The position numbers were made by a program, and so were the translations under genes. From the NCBI GenBank assembly GCA_016708955.1, contig JADJES010000024.1, positions 1-64,000 of the forward strand: a DNA stretch of 64,000 nucleotides, written 5' to 3'. Source of the DNA: Nitrosomonas sp. (GTDB lineage: Bacteria > Pseudomonadota > Gammaproteobacteria > Burkholderiales > Nitrosomonadaceae). This document shows, in pieces, positions 8,827 through 18,297 of the stretch. The notes beneath the pieces are model-generated. The model saw only the letters and a program-made list of their open reading frames with translations, was not told where the DNA came from and did no database searches. Position 1 is the first letter of the stretch; every line of letters starts with the position of its first letter.

Positions 8827-11800
8827 ATGAACACTCAATTTTACAAATTTCTCCGGTCTTGTGTTTTGCGAACAGTTTTTGACTATCAATCTTCTTCTAA
8901 TTCTCAAAGCGGAAGCGGTCGAAATAACCTGACGCATTATTTACTATTTTTGCTCGTTTTTATTGCGACAGGTTTGGTAAGTCCTTCTGCCCGGGGAGAC
9001 ACGGAAAAAGCCGAATTCTCAATCCACCTATTTCAGGATGGATTGCCTATTGAAGATGCTGAGTTGTCCATTAGCAGCGATGTATACGAGAAATCGAATC
9101 CGAAAATGATCTTTGAGGCCATTCCATCTACATTTGGTTGGCGGGCTGATGGAGATTCTTCCATCAAGACCAATGCGAATGGCAGTGTGGCTGGAAAATT
9201 ACCGCCCGGGTTTTATCACATGACGATCAAGACGAAAGATCAGGTGTTTAAATTTGATTTGCCGCTGCGTCCGGCAGAGAACACGCAAATCCTGATCACT
9301 TTCTATCCGAATAAAAAGAAACCATTGCTCAATATTGAAAGTTCATTGTCCGGCATTATAGGCCCAGATATCGCTGCTGAAAAACCGCGTGATCAAGGTG
9401 AAGGCACAGTCAATGTACAAGTGATCTCTGCAGAAACGCAAAAACCAATCAAAGACGTACAGGTTTTTCTAAGCGGGTCAAAGCAGAAGTTAAGAACAGA
9501 TGAGCAGGGGAGAATCATTGCGACGGTACCTGCAGGCAGTTACAGTGTTTCGTTGCTGCATAATGCTTATAGCAGTCAAACGCAGGATGATGTGAAGATT
9601 GAGAATGCACAAACAACCGATCTCAGTTTTAAGCTGACGCCCGCAGGTGTTGAGTTAGCTGAATATGTGGTGTTGGAGCCTCATCTCGCAGGTACGGTTG
9701 CTTCCATTATCGAAGAACAAAGAAAATCAACCGCAGTAGCGACTATTCTGGGTGCTGAGCAGTTTAGCCGGGCTGGCGATGGGGATGCTGCCAGTGCTTT
9801 GAGAAGGGCATCCGGATTAACGCTGGTAGGGGGACAATTCATTTTTATCCGTGGATTGGGCGAGCGTTATGTTACGACATTGGTGAATGGTGCGGCAATT
9901 CCTAGTCCGGATGCGACTAGACGTGTTGTGCCGCTGGATCTTTTTCCGACCAATATTCTTGAAAGCGTGATGGTGCAAAAGACCTATTCGCTGGATCGCT
10001 CTGCAGAGTTTGCCGGAGGTACGGTGGAGCTGCGCACACGGGGAATTCCCGATGCATTTTTCTTCAATTTAAATTTGCAGACGGGGATAGCCGAAAATGC
10101 AACTTTCAAGAAGAACTTGACTTATAAAGGAGGCGATACTGATTTTCTGAGTTATGACGATGGTGCACGTGCAATGCCTGATTCGATCGCTGATGCCACC
10201 CAGGATGGACCCATAAAGCCAGCATCTATTTTTAATCCGCAGGGAGCAACGCCTGCACAGATCGAAAAGTTTGGCGAGGATTTGTCAGGAGTATGGGATG
10301 TCGATACGAAGAAAGCCGGGCCTGATGCCGGTATTCAGACTTCAATGGGCGATAGTTTTTCACGCGGAGATTTTACACTGGGCTATATCGCCGCGGGCGG
10401 CTGGAAGCAGGAATTCAGGAAGCAAAATGAAGACGTTCGGGAATTTTCTGCTGCGAGTGATGGCAGTTTAAAAAAGACCCAGGATTTCGATATGCAAAGA
10501 TCGTGGCAGGAAGTGCAGGTAACCGGCTATGGGGCAACGGAACTTCAGTACAAAGACACTCACAAAATATTTGCCAAAACCATGTTTCTGCGTCAATCGT
10601 TTGATGAAGCCAGGATTTCTGAGGGTTTTACTGATGCAGAGACGAGTCCTATACGCCGAACCAGACTTAAGTTCTTTTCCAATCAATTATTTATGAATCA
10701 AGTTGGTGGTGAGCATCAATTTGATTGGCTGAAAGATTTATCCATTAACTGGCTCTACACCGATGCTACCGCTAAAAGAGAAGAGCCCAATACGCGAGAT
10801 TATCGTTATGACTCCAATATCGATAGCGGAAACTATTTCTTTTCTCAGCGAGCAGACAGCAATCAATCCATGTTTTCGGACTTGACTGACAAAGATCAGA
10901 GTTGGCGGGTTGATGGGAAAATACCTTTTCAGCTATTAAATAATTACAAGGTTACTTTGAGTAGTGGTTTTATTACCCAGGATAAGAATAGAGATTCAGT
11001 CATTCAACGCTTTAGTTACTTTCGAGCTGGCCCGGACGCGTCTAATCCGGCGGTTTATGGACAGTCATCCCTGGAAAGTATCCTGCAACCCAAATATATT
11101 GGCCCCAATGGATACCAGCTTCGCGATGTGACTCGCCCCAGCGATCGGTATACCGCCACCCAGAAGCTTTTTGCTTATTATGGAAAAACGGACTGGATGC
11201 TATATGACAGGGTCAATATATCGGGCGGATTGCGCTGGGAAGATAATGATCAGAGAGTTGATACGGTTTCCCTGACTAATCAACCGACTACTGCCGGGCT
11301 TAAAGGAATTGATATGTTGCCCTCAGTAACCGCCACTGCTTTTCTCACGGATAAGCAGCAGCTCCGCGCGGGTTTCAGTCAAACGTTGTCAAGACCGGAT
11401 TTTAGAGAACTATCGTCAGCGCCTTTTACCGATATCAATACCAACCAGGAAACCGTCGGTAATCCCAATTTGAAACAAGCAGCCATTACCAATTGGGATG
11501 TACGCTGGGAATATTACTTATCGCCTACCGAAAATATCTTTGCTGGGCTTTTCTGGAAGGATCTAACCAATCCGATTGAGTTGGTTACAGTTCAGGGCAC
11601 TGCCGGACTCAATACCTATCAGAATACCGATAAAGCAAGGGTCTATGGAGTGGAGCTGGAATTATTAAAAAAATTGGATTTTGTACATCCCATGCTGCAA
11701 AATTATTATATTGGAGGCAACTACACTTTGTCAGCATCCAACGCTCAATTGACTGCCGAGAATCTCGCGGCGCAAACGACAAACGATAGGCCATTACAAG

Positions 11801-12114
11801 GACACTCCGCGCAGATTTTTAATTTTCAGTTTGGTTATGACAATCCGGCCTGGAAAACACAAGCCACGCTGTTATACAACGTTTCCAGCAAACGCATCAT
11901 GGCAGCTGGGGTATTGGGCGCACCGGACAAATATGAACAACCTGTGCATCAACTGGATTTTGTGCTGAGCCAGAATTTATATAAAGGATTGTCGATGCAG
12001 GCTTCCATGCAAAATTTACTCGATTCTGAAATTCGCGTTACGCAAGGCGATGAAATTACGCGGCAGTTCCGTCGCGGGCGATTTTTTAATCTGAGTGTCC
12101 GTTTAGCTTATTGA
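8827..12114 (+). CDS. TonB-dependent outer-membrane receptor with N-terminal carboxypeptidase-regulatory-like domains
   Basis: 1095 residues. A long signal region (hydrophobic core YLLFLLVFIATGLVS near 38-52) leads to two immunoglobulin-like or carboxypeptidase-regulatory-like modules (about 60-160 and 190-270), then a likely TonB box (about 275-287) and a plug domain (about 290-410). The plug carries the diagnostic FIFIRGLGERYVTTLVNGAA and ESVMVQKTYS. The rest is a 22-strand-type barrel ending in LSVRLAY with an aromatic terminal residue. Such receptors import bulky substrates using TonB. Its position between the TonB2 operon and pst suggests a phosphorus-containing ligand (inference). No obvious damage is seen. 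Confidence 0.88.
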   Translation: MNTQFYKFLRSCVLRTVFDYQSSSNSQSGSGRNNLTHYLLFLLVFIATGLVSPSARGDTEKAEFSIHLFQDGLPIEDAELSISSDVYEKSNPKMIFEAIPSTFGWRADGDSSIKTNANGSVAGKLPPGFYHMTIKTKDQVFKFDLPLRPAENTQILITFYPNKKKPLLNIESSLSGIIGPDIAAEKPRDQGEGTVNVQVISAETQKPIKDVQVFLSGSKQKLRTDEQGRIIATVPAGSYSVSLLHNAYSSQTQDDVKIENAQTTDLSFKLTPAGVELAEYVVLEPHLAGTVASIIEEQRKSTAVATILGAEQFSRAGDGDAASALRRASGLTLVGGQFIFIRGLGERYVTTLVNGAAIPSPDATRRVVPLDLFPTNILESVMVQKTYSLDRSAEFAGGTVELRTRGIPDAFFFNLNLQTGIAENATFKKNLTYKGGDTDFLSYDDGARAMPDSIADATQDGPIKPASIFNPQGATPAQIEKFGEDLSGVWDVDTKKAGPDAGIQTSMGDSFSRGDFTLGYIAAGGWKQEFRKQNEDVREFSAASDGSLKKTQDFDMQRSWQEVQVTGYGATELQYKDTHKIFAKTMFLRQSFDEARISEGFTDAETSPIRRTRLKFFSNQLFMNQVGGEHQFDWLKDLSINWLYTDATAKREEPNTRDYRYDSNIDSGNYFFSQRADSNQSMFSDLTDKDQSWRVDGKIPFQLLNNYKVTLSSGFITQDKNRDSVIQRFSYFRAGPDASNPAVYGQSSLESILQPKYIGPNGYQLRDVTRPSDRYTATQKLFAYYGKTDWMLYDRVNISGGLRWEDNDQRVDTVSLTNQPTTAGLKGIDMLPSVTATAFLTDKQQLRAGFSQTLSRPDFRELSSAPFTDINTNQETVGNPNLKQAAITNWDVRWEYYLSPTENIFAGLFWKDLTNPIELVTVQGTAGLNTYQNTDKARVYGVELELLKKLDFVHPMLQNYYIGGNYTLSASNAQLTAENLAAQTTNDRPLQGHSAQIFNFQFGYDNPAWKTQATLLYNVSSKRIMAAGVLGAPDKYEQPVHQLDFVLSQNLYKGLSMQASMQNLLDSEIRVTQGDEITRQFRRGRFFNLSVRLAY

Positions 12115-12448
12115 TATCGTATCAACGCAGTTCCCTGTTTCATTGGCAGCAGTCATCCTCATCCCCTGCATTCACCCGGTTATATGCGAACGTCCCGGTA
12201 TCTGTCGATACTTGGATGTCGTCAATACACCTTGGTGTAAATAAACCCCCTGGTTTGTTCAGCCCTAGATTAGACGGGAGCCTGGATCTATAAAATAGAT
12301 CAGTACAACTATTGCTTCATCATCGGAAACAGACAAAGTGTTGCAGATCATTGGACAAGGTTTTAATTGATTTGTAATAACCTGAACGTGATTCCAGAAT
12401 CAAATTTCTTTGATTCAAATTATTTCATGACAGATGTTTTACATAGAA

Positions 12449-12466
12449 ATGTAATACGCCTGTCAT
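12449..12466 (+). promoter_or_regulatory. Pho box before the beta-helix protein gene
   Basis: ATGTAATACGCCTGTCAT contains two 7-bp units (ATGTAAT and CTGTCAT) 11 bp apart, ending 52 bp before the ATG at 12519. A CTGTCATGAAA on the opposite strand lies just upstream, around 12425-12435. Confidence 0.5.
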
Positions 12467-12518
12467 GTTAGCCTGTTAGATTTGCGCTACCCTAAAAAAA
12501 CTTGGAGGTGGGCGAATT

Positions 12519-14123
12519 ATGTTTAAATCAAATTCTATAAAATAAAAATTATTGGCTGCGTCAGCTGTTCTATTGAGTACCGTCACATTAAATGGATATG
12601 CAGCAACAGCGACCTTTGATCCGTCAGCGGGGATTGTAGATCTTCCGGTCGTTGAAGTTCTGAGTGGTGGATCTTCTGCATTCTATAGCGCTAAATTACA
12701 ACTCAGCGGAAGCGAGCTGCAGTTGATTGCTGCTGATCCAATTTCAGCAGCGAAAGGGCAGCGCAATGTTTTTGATTCTGACACGAATGCAGTCCATGTC
12801 GCTTCTGTCGTTGTCGGAGCAGACGATTATTATGCTAAATTAAAATTAGTGCCTGGATCTAATCCGTTGCGCTTTACAGTGGAACAGCTTGCCAATAATG
12901 CATTTCAAGGTTGTCCCAGTTTTGCAGCGCCAGGAGAATCGGAGGGATCCTGTGTTTTAAGTGGTGAATATAACAACGATATGACGCTGACCAAAAACAT
13001 CACTTGGGTAGTGTACGGTGGGGTCTATATTGGCGGCGACAAAACACGCAGTGCCACACTGACCATCAATCCTGGAACCAAAATTTTTGGTCAGGCAGGT
13101 GCTGACTATTTGTGGATCCGACGCGGTTCAAAAATCATGGCGGAAGGCACGCCGGATAATCCGATTGTCATGTCCGGACCACAACAACTGTCGGCAGGGG
13201 AATGGGGTGGTTTGGTCCTTTCCGGCAATGCACCCGTGAATGGTTGCAATGTGGATGTGGCTGTTTGTGAAACTCCATTCGAGGCTATTACCTCAGAATT
13301 CTATGGCGGTAACAATCCAACGGATAACAGCGGGGTGGTTAAGTATGTGCAAATTCTCTTCGCTGGAAATGCTGTTCGCCCGGATGAAGAACTCAATGGT
13401 TTGACATTAAACGGTGTTGGTTCCGGAACGCTTATTGACTATGTGCATGTCCATGAAGGTCTGGACGATGGCGTGGAAATGTTTGGCGGTACAGCTCAGA
13501 TGAAACATATAGTCGTGACGAACATACAAGACGATTCTTTTGATTGGGGAAATGGTTGGAAAGGACGCGCACAGTTTGTTCTGATTAAACAATCTTCAAG
13601 TGTTGGTGATCGTGGAATTGAAGCCGACAACAACGAGAAAAACAATGACAGTCTTCCGCGTTCTCAGCCTATTCTGTCAAATTTAACGATTATTGGCCGC
13701 TCTGGTGAGACTGCGACACAAGGCATTTTATTACGCCGCGGAACAGGTGCAAATATCTGGAACACTGTCGTTACTGGTTCTCCAACTTGTTTAATGATTG
13801 ATAGTGGACCGACTTTCGTGAATGCCGGCTCACCGGGTAGTTTGACGGGTGAATTAACCATGGTAAATTCTTTTGTGCAATGTGCTAGTAACTACAAAGA
13901 TGGCACAGGAGCAACGTTTACAGTGGCTGATTGGTTCACGTCTCAATCCGGGAACAAGGCAGAAGATCCTCTCTTGAGTGGCTATTTACCGGCTACCGGA
14001 TCGCCGCTGATACTGGGTGGTGTTGCTGTTCCCGATCCTTTCTTTACTGTAGTGGATTACGTTGGCGCGTTCAAGGATTCGGATGATGACTGGACCGAAG
14101 AATGGACTTTTCCATTTAACTAA
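12519..14123 (+). pseudogene. Exported right-handed beta-helix-like protein with an in-frame TAA in its signal peptide
   Basis: The natural start is the ATG at 12519, with GGAGG 10 bases upstream. It reads MFKSNSIK, then TAA at 12543-12545, then KLLAASAVLLSTVTLNGYA and a further 510 intact residues. If the TAA were a sense codon such as AAA, a perfect signal peptide would result. The mature part has GGVYIGGDKTRSATLTINPG, GSKIMAEGTPDNPIVMSG and a Gly/Asn-rich repetitive middle typical of parallel beta-helix surface proteins. The C-terminus is acidic (DSDDDWTEEWTFPFN). It follows the receptor and a Pho box, so it is plausibly its surface partner. Alternatives to a nonsense mutation are initiation at TTG 12552 with a curtailed signal, or a base-call error. 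Confidence 0.7.
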
Positions 14124-14206
14124 ATCGTTATAATAAAAAGTATTTTTATTTATGTATTAAGTAGAAAAGCTTTCGACCAATTCAACTAATCTCTCTCTGT
14201 TGAATA

Positions 14207-14253
14207 AAAGAATCGCTGGGTCTGGTTTTATCAGTCCAGCGATTCTTTCTTTT
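14207..14253 (+). terminator. Strong terminator after the beta-helix gene
   Basis: AAGAATCGCTGG and CCAGCGATTCTT form a 12-bp perfect stem with a loop of about 16 bases, followed by a T-rich tract. It separates the receptor/beta-helix unit from what follows. Nothing else was recognised between 14254 and 14567. Confidence 0.85.
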
Positions 14254-14567
14254 AAAAGCCGTACAGATTCGTTTTGGAAATTCTATCTTTACTCCGTTTC
14301 CAGTATTTCTGCATTGATATACTTTGTTCACTGTTCTTCTAAGATTCCGGACTGAAAGAGCAGTATTCCGGGATAAACACAAAATCATCGACATAAAACA
14401 GTCATCAAAAATTCATTCTTCTGACATCAGCGGTTAATGTTGGGGTTATAAAGTGACATCGGCTAGTGCGGTTTATTCCATCGGATTGTTTTTAAGCATT
14501 ACTAATGTTTTGTGTCGATACGATACGCACTAATGAGCGATGAATAATTTGTGAGGAGTATAAAGAC

Positions 14568-14825
14568 ATGAGAGACAATATTTTTATGATTGTGGCAGTG
14601 GGTGTTTGTTTTGTTATATTAAGTATTATCTGCGGCATTGTATTTTATGGAGTGGCTGTAGACTGGGATAGCATTTCACGCATCATCCTTGGGATTTATC
14701 TCTATCAGGCTTACCTCTTGCTTAGAATTATCCGGGGCGAATCAAAAAATCAGCGGCATTCTTCACAAGGAAAGGCTTCCGTAATGGTATCGAAGGAATC
14801 TTATAGGCCTCTGGCCGCCCGATAG
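14568..14825 (+). CDS. Small two-helix membrane protein, unknown function
   Basis: 85 residues with GAGGAG 9 bases before the ATG. Two hydrophobic segments are seen (about 6-29, IMVAVGVCFVILSIICGIVF-like, and about 38-57, with IILGIYLYQAYLLLRII), then a basic tail. No known family is recognised. The good ribosome binding site and membrane-protein pattern support a real gene. A MITE-like repeat starts 23 bases after its stop. Confidence 0.55.
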   Translation: MRDNIFMIVAVGVCFVILSIICGIVFYGVAVDWDSISRIILGIYLYQAYLLLRIIRGESKNQRHSSQGKASVMVSKESYRPLAAR

Positions 14826-14847
14826 TCATTCTACGCTCCCCTCTAGC

Positions 14848-15012
14848 TAGGAGGCTGTCCAAGAATAGTGATCGTAGCGAGGGAAAGCTATTTTGAAACA
14901 GATTTTTCGATTATTTGAGGCGAATAGTTATTCTATTTAATGAGAATTATCGGAAAATATGACAAAAATAGCTTTTCTGCAGTAGATCGCTCTATCCTCG
15001 GACAGCCTCCTA
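14848..15012. mobile_element. MITE-like inverted-repeat element, family 1, copy A
   Basis: A 165-bp non-coding element with imperfect terminal inverted repeats of about 45 bp. The ends read TAGGAGGCTGTCC on the left and its complement on the right, and an AAAGCTATTTT block lies inside each arm. Two further copies lie at 26234-26398 and 34794-34937, in the opposite orientation. The outer bases are TA or CTAG at each end, consistent with a short target duplication. Confidence 0.8.
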
Positions 15013-15178
15013 GTGTAGAAAAACCGCTTAACCCAAGCATTCTGTAGCCAGGAGTGTCACAACGATCCAGGAGATCGGGGGCGTTTTGAATTGGGTTCTA
15101 TGTTAGCTTTGTTTCATTATCTCAACCCGCACCACCCAGTTAGCTAACTGCTGACAGTCGTTGGGAGGATTAATCTGC

Positions 15179-15196
15179 CTGTCATAATTCTGCAAT
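15179..15196 (+). promoter_or_regulatory. Pho box before pstS
   Basis: CTGTCATAATTCTGCAAT matches the two-repeat PhoB pattern (CTGTCAT, AATT, CTGCAAT) closely. It lies 60 bp before the pstS start, the classical place for PhoB activation. Confidence 0.75.
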
Positions 15197-15256
15197 ATCA
15201 TCTGATTATGATCTCATCTCACTCAAGTTCCATTTCTTCCGATAGGAGATTTTTAG

Positions 15257-16289
15257 ATGAAGCTGCAATTTATTCTTGCGCTGCTTGCTACCACTGCAGC
15301 ATTGATCGTTACTCCTGTTACTTATGCCGCCGATATTACCGGTGCTGGCGCAACCTTTCCTTATCCGGTTTATGCTAAATGGGCTGATGCCTATAAAAAA
15401 CAAACCGGTGTTCGTATGAATTACCAATCCATTGGTTCCGGTGGCGGGATCAAGCAAATCAAAGCCGGGACAGTTGATTTCGGAGCATCGAGAGCTGGAA
15501 ATTAACGGACTGACCCAATTTCCGACAGTACTGGGGGGCGTGGTTCCAGTGATTAATCTGGATGGCGTCAAACAAGGACAGATCCGATTAACCGGAACAG
15601 TTCTGGCTGATATTTTTCTCGGTAAAATCAAGCGCTGGAATGATCCTGCGATTGCTGGTCTAAATGCCGGTATTGATTTGCCAGCCAGTAACATCACCGT
15701 GGTACATCGTGCGGATGGTTCAGGTACGACTTTCTTGTTTGCCGACTACTTAAGCAAGGTCAGTCCGGAATGGAAAGAGAAAGTCGGTGCGGATGCTTCC
15801 GTAGCCTGGCCTGTTGGTACCGGCGGTAAAGGTAACGAAGGCGTGGCCAATTTCGTAAAACAGATCAAAAATTCGATTGGTTACGTCGAGGCAGCTTACG
15901 TGAAGCAAAGTAAGATGAACTATGTCCAGTTGCTGAACCACGATGGTGCATACGTGATACCTACTGAAGATGGATTCAAAGCTGCGGCTGCCAACACGCA
16001 GTGGGATAAGGCTCCCGGGTTTTACGAAATTCTTACCAACAAACCTGGCCAAAACAGTTGGCCGATTACCGGCGCTACCTTTGTCCTCATGCATAAGTCT
16101 CAAGTGAATCCTGCTCAGGCTTTAGCGGTTCTGAAATTCTTTGAATGGGCGTATGCCAGCGGTGATGAAATGGCACTGGAACTGGATTACATTCCGCTGC
16201 CGGATAGTGTGGTGCAGCTGATTGAGAATTCCTGGGAAGCTAATATCAAAGGTAAAGATGGTAAAGCCATTTTCTCAGTTAAGCACTGA
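15257..16289 (+). pseudogene. pstS: Phosphate-binding periplasmic protein PstS, with an internal frameshifting deletion
   Basis: The ATG at 15257 has AGGAG upstream and encodes a signal peptide ending TPVTYAA. The mature N-terminus is textbook PstS (ADITGAGATFPYPVYAKWAD, IGSGGGIKQI, TVDFGAS). After the TCG of GAS at about 15490 the frame is lost. The rest continues in another frame from ELEINGLTQFPTVLGGVVPV to the stop at 16289, with phosphate-loop-like HRADGSGTTF intact. Homologues have about seven more residues at the break (the D-x-P-L-x-x-E type stretch), so roughly 20 bases are missing. As written no full-length binding protein can be made. Alternatives are an assembly error or a genuine null allele. 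Confidence 0.88.
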
Positions 16290-16407
16290 TAAAAGTAAAA
16301 GGCCAGAAATCATAGCGCGAGATATATTCAGTGCCGCTCCTGGTGATCGCCAAGTGCAGCTACTAGAAATAAGTTCTAGTGTATTTTCAGCTAGGTGAAA
16401 CAAAACA

Positions 16408-17370
16408 ATGTCAAAAATACACTTTGCAGCAAAGCTAAAAAGGCAGCTACTATTTGACCGGATATTTCATAAAGTCACTTGGTTCTTTACCTTTGTCGTT
16501 TTCGCATTGCTGGCTGCACTTATTGGTTCACTAATAATTGGCAGTATTCCAACCATCAAAGCTTTTGGTTTCGATTTCCTTTTTAGCGCCGACTGGAATC
16601 CGGTTACTGAGAAATTTGGTGCATTGGTGCCCATCGTGGGTACGTTGATTACTTCAATGATTGCGCTGTCGATCGGTATTCCAGTCAGCTTTGGCATTGC
16701 ATTGTTTCTTACGGAATTATCGCCGCCATGGTTACGCCGTCCGCTCGGGACGGCGATTGAGCTTCTGGCTGGAATTCCCAGCATCATTTACGGCATGTGG
16801 GGCTTATTCGTATTTGCGCCACTTTTTGCTCAATATATACAACCGTGGCTGCAGAATTCACTGGGACAGGTTCCAGGAATCGGCTTTCTATTCGAAGGCT
16901 CATTTATGGGTATCGGCATGCTGACTGCCGGTATTATTTTGGCGATTATGGTGATTCCTTTCATTGCTGCGGTCATGCGTGACGTGTTCGAGATTGTGCC
17001 GTCCATGCTCAAGGAGTCAGCCTATGCCTTTGGTGCTACCACTTGGGAAGTGATCTGGCACGTGGTCCTCCCCTATACCAAGATCGGCGTAGTCGGCGCT
17101 ATCATGCTCGGCCTTGGCCGTGCCTTGGGTGAAACCATGGCGGTCACTTTCGTGATCGGCAACGCGCACCAGTTACATACCTCACTATTCATGCCGGGAA
17201 ACAGTATCGCTTCAGCGCTGGCCAATGAATTCACTGAGGCTGACGGCGAGCTTTATACCTCGGCGCTGATTGAGCTGGGGTTGATTTTGTTTTTTATTAC
17301 TTTTGTTGTGCTGGCTTTTTCCAAGATTCTTCTGGTGCAACTCAAGAAACGTGAAGGCACGGCCACCTAA
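16408..17370 (+). CDS. pstC: Phosphate ABC transporter permease PstC
   Basis: 320 residues with six membrane segments. The binding-protein-dependent permease signature is present as KESAYAFGATTWEVIWHVVLP (about 190-210, the EAA loop), followed by GLGRALGETMAV. PstC and PstA form the inner-membrane channel of the high-affinity phosphate importer. No damage is seen here, unlike pstS and pstB. It follows pstS by about 118 bp and precedes pstA by 9. Confidence 0.94.
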   Translation: MSKIHFAAKLKRQLLFDRIFHKVTWFFTFVVFALLAALIGSLIIGSIPTIKAFGFDFLFSADWNPVTEKFGALVPIVGTLITSMIALSIGIPVSFGIALFLTELSPPWLRRPLGTAIELLAGIPSIIYGMWGLFVFAPLFAQYIQPWLQNSLGQVPGIGFLFEGSFMGIGMLTAGIILAIMVIPFIAAVMRDVFEIVPSMLKESAYAFGATTWEVIWHVVLPYTKIGVVGAIMLGLGRALGETMAVTFVIGNAHQLHTSLFMPGNSIASALANEFTEADGELYTSALIELGLILFFITFVVLAFSKILLVQLKKREGTAT

Positions 17371-17379
17371 AGGCGCACC

Positions 17380-18225
17380 ATGATCCCAGTTTACACGCGA
17401 CGGCGCATCGTGAATGCCATTAACCTTACTTTCTCCATTCTGGCCATGGCTTTTGGTTTGTTCTGGCTATTCTGGATATTGTTTACTTTATTTGAGAAAG
17501 GGCTGGGCGGAATCAGCATCGCCACATTTACCCAGATGACACCAGCGCCGGGGAGCACAGGTGGTCTGCTCAATGCGATCGCCGGTAGTCTGGTGATGGT
17601 AATACTCGCTACCTTGATCGGTACACCGGTCGGTATCATGGCGGGCACCTATTTGGCTGAATATGGCCAGCGCGGCTGGCTTGCTCCCGTCACTCGTTTC
17701 ATTAACGACATCCTGCTGTCTGCGCCGTCAATCGTGATTGGTCTTTTTGTTTATACCGTCTATGTTGCTAAGATGGGGCATTTCTCCGGCTGGGCCGGGG
17801 CGCTGGCACTGTCGCTGATTGTCATTCCGGTCGTCGTGCGCACCACTGAAGATATGCTGCGGTTGATTCCGGATAGTTTGCGCGAAGCAGCCGCCGCTTT
17901 GGGCGCCCCACAATGGAAAATAGTGACGCTAGTCACTTGGCGCGCTTCCAAAGTCGGCATAATGACCGGTGTGCTGTTGGCCATTGCACGCATCAGCGGA
18001 GAAACTGCACCGTTGCTTTTCACTTCACTTAACAACCAATTCTGGAATGCGGATATGAACCAACCTATGGCCAATCTGCCCGTTGTTATATTTCAGTTTG
18101 CTATGAGTCCCTACGAAAACTGGCAGGAGCTGGCCTGGACTGGGGCGCTACTCATCACACTGGGCGTTTTGGGGCTGAATATCGCAGCACGATTCTTTTT
18201 ACGTAAACAAGTTTTGCCAAATTAG
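17380..18225 (+). CDS. pstA: Phosphate ABC transporter permease PstA
   Basis: 281 residues with six membrane segments. The EAA loop reads LREAAAALGAPQWKIVTLVT (about 166-185), followed by ARISGETAPLLFTSLNNQFW, highly typical of PstA. It pairs with PstC. The frame is intact. Spacing of 9 bases from pstC shows one operon; a 72-base gap leads to pstB. Confidence 0.94.
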   Translation: MIPVYTRRRIVNAINLTFSILAMAFGLFWLFWILFTLFEKGLGGISIATFTQMTPAPGSTGGLLNAIAGSLVMVILATLIGTPVGIMAGTYLAEYGQRGWLAPVTRFINDILLSAPSIVIGLFVYTVYVAKMGHFSGWAGALALSLIVIPVVVRTTEDMLRLIPDSLREAAAALGAPQWKIVTLVTWRASKVGIMTGVLLAIARISGETAPLLFTSLNNQFWNADMNQPMANLPVVIFQFAMSPYENWQELAWTGALLITLGVLGLNIAARFFLRKQVLPN

Positions 18226-18297
18226 AGCGCTTCCGCCATTAAGCCTCTGAGTCACTGTAAATAATTTCAGGTTAACGTTTATAAGAGGATCATTAAT

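Noticed and set aside
12111..12293. 60-residue frame after the receptor gene
   Set aside because: No start region or recognisable protein; another frame here has a short hydrophobic stretch, but also no start codon.
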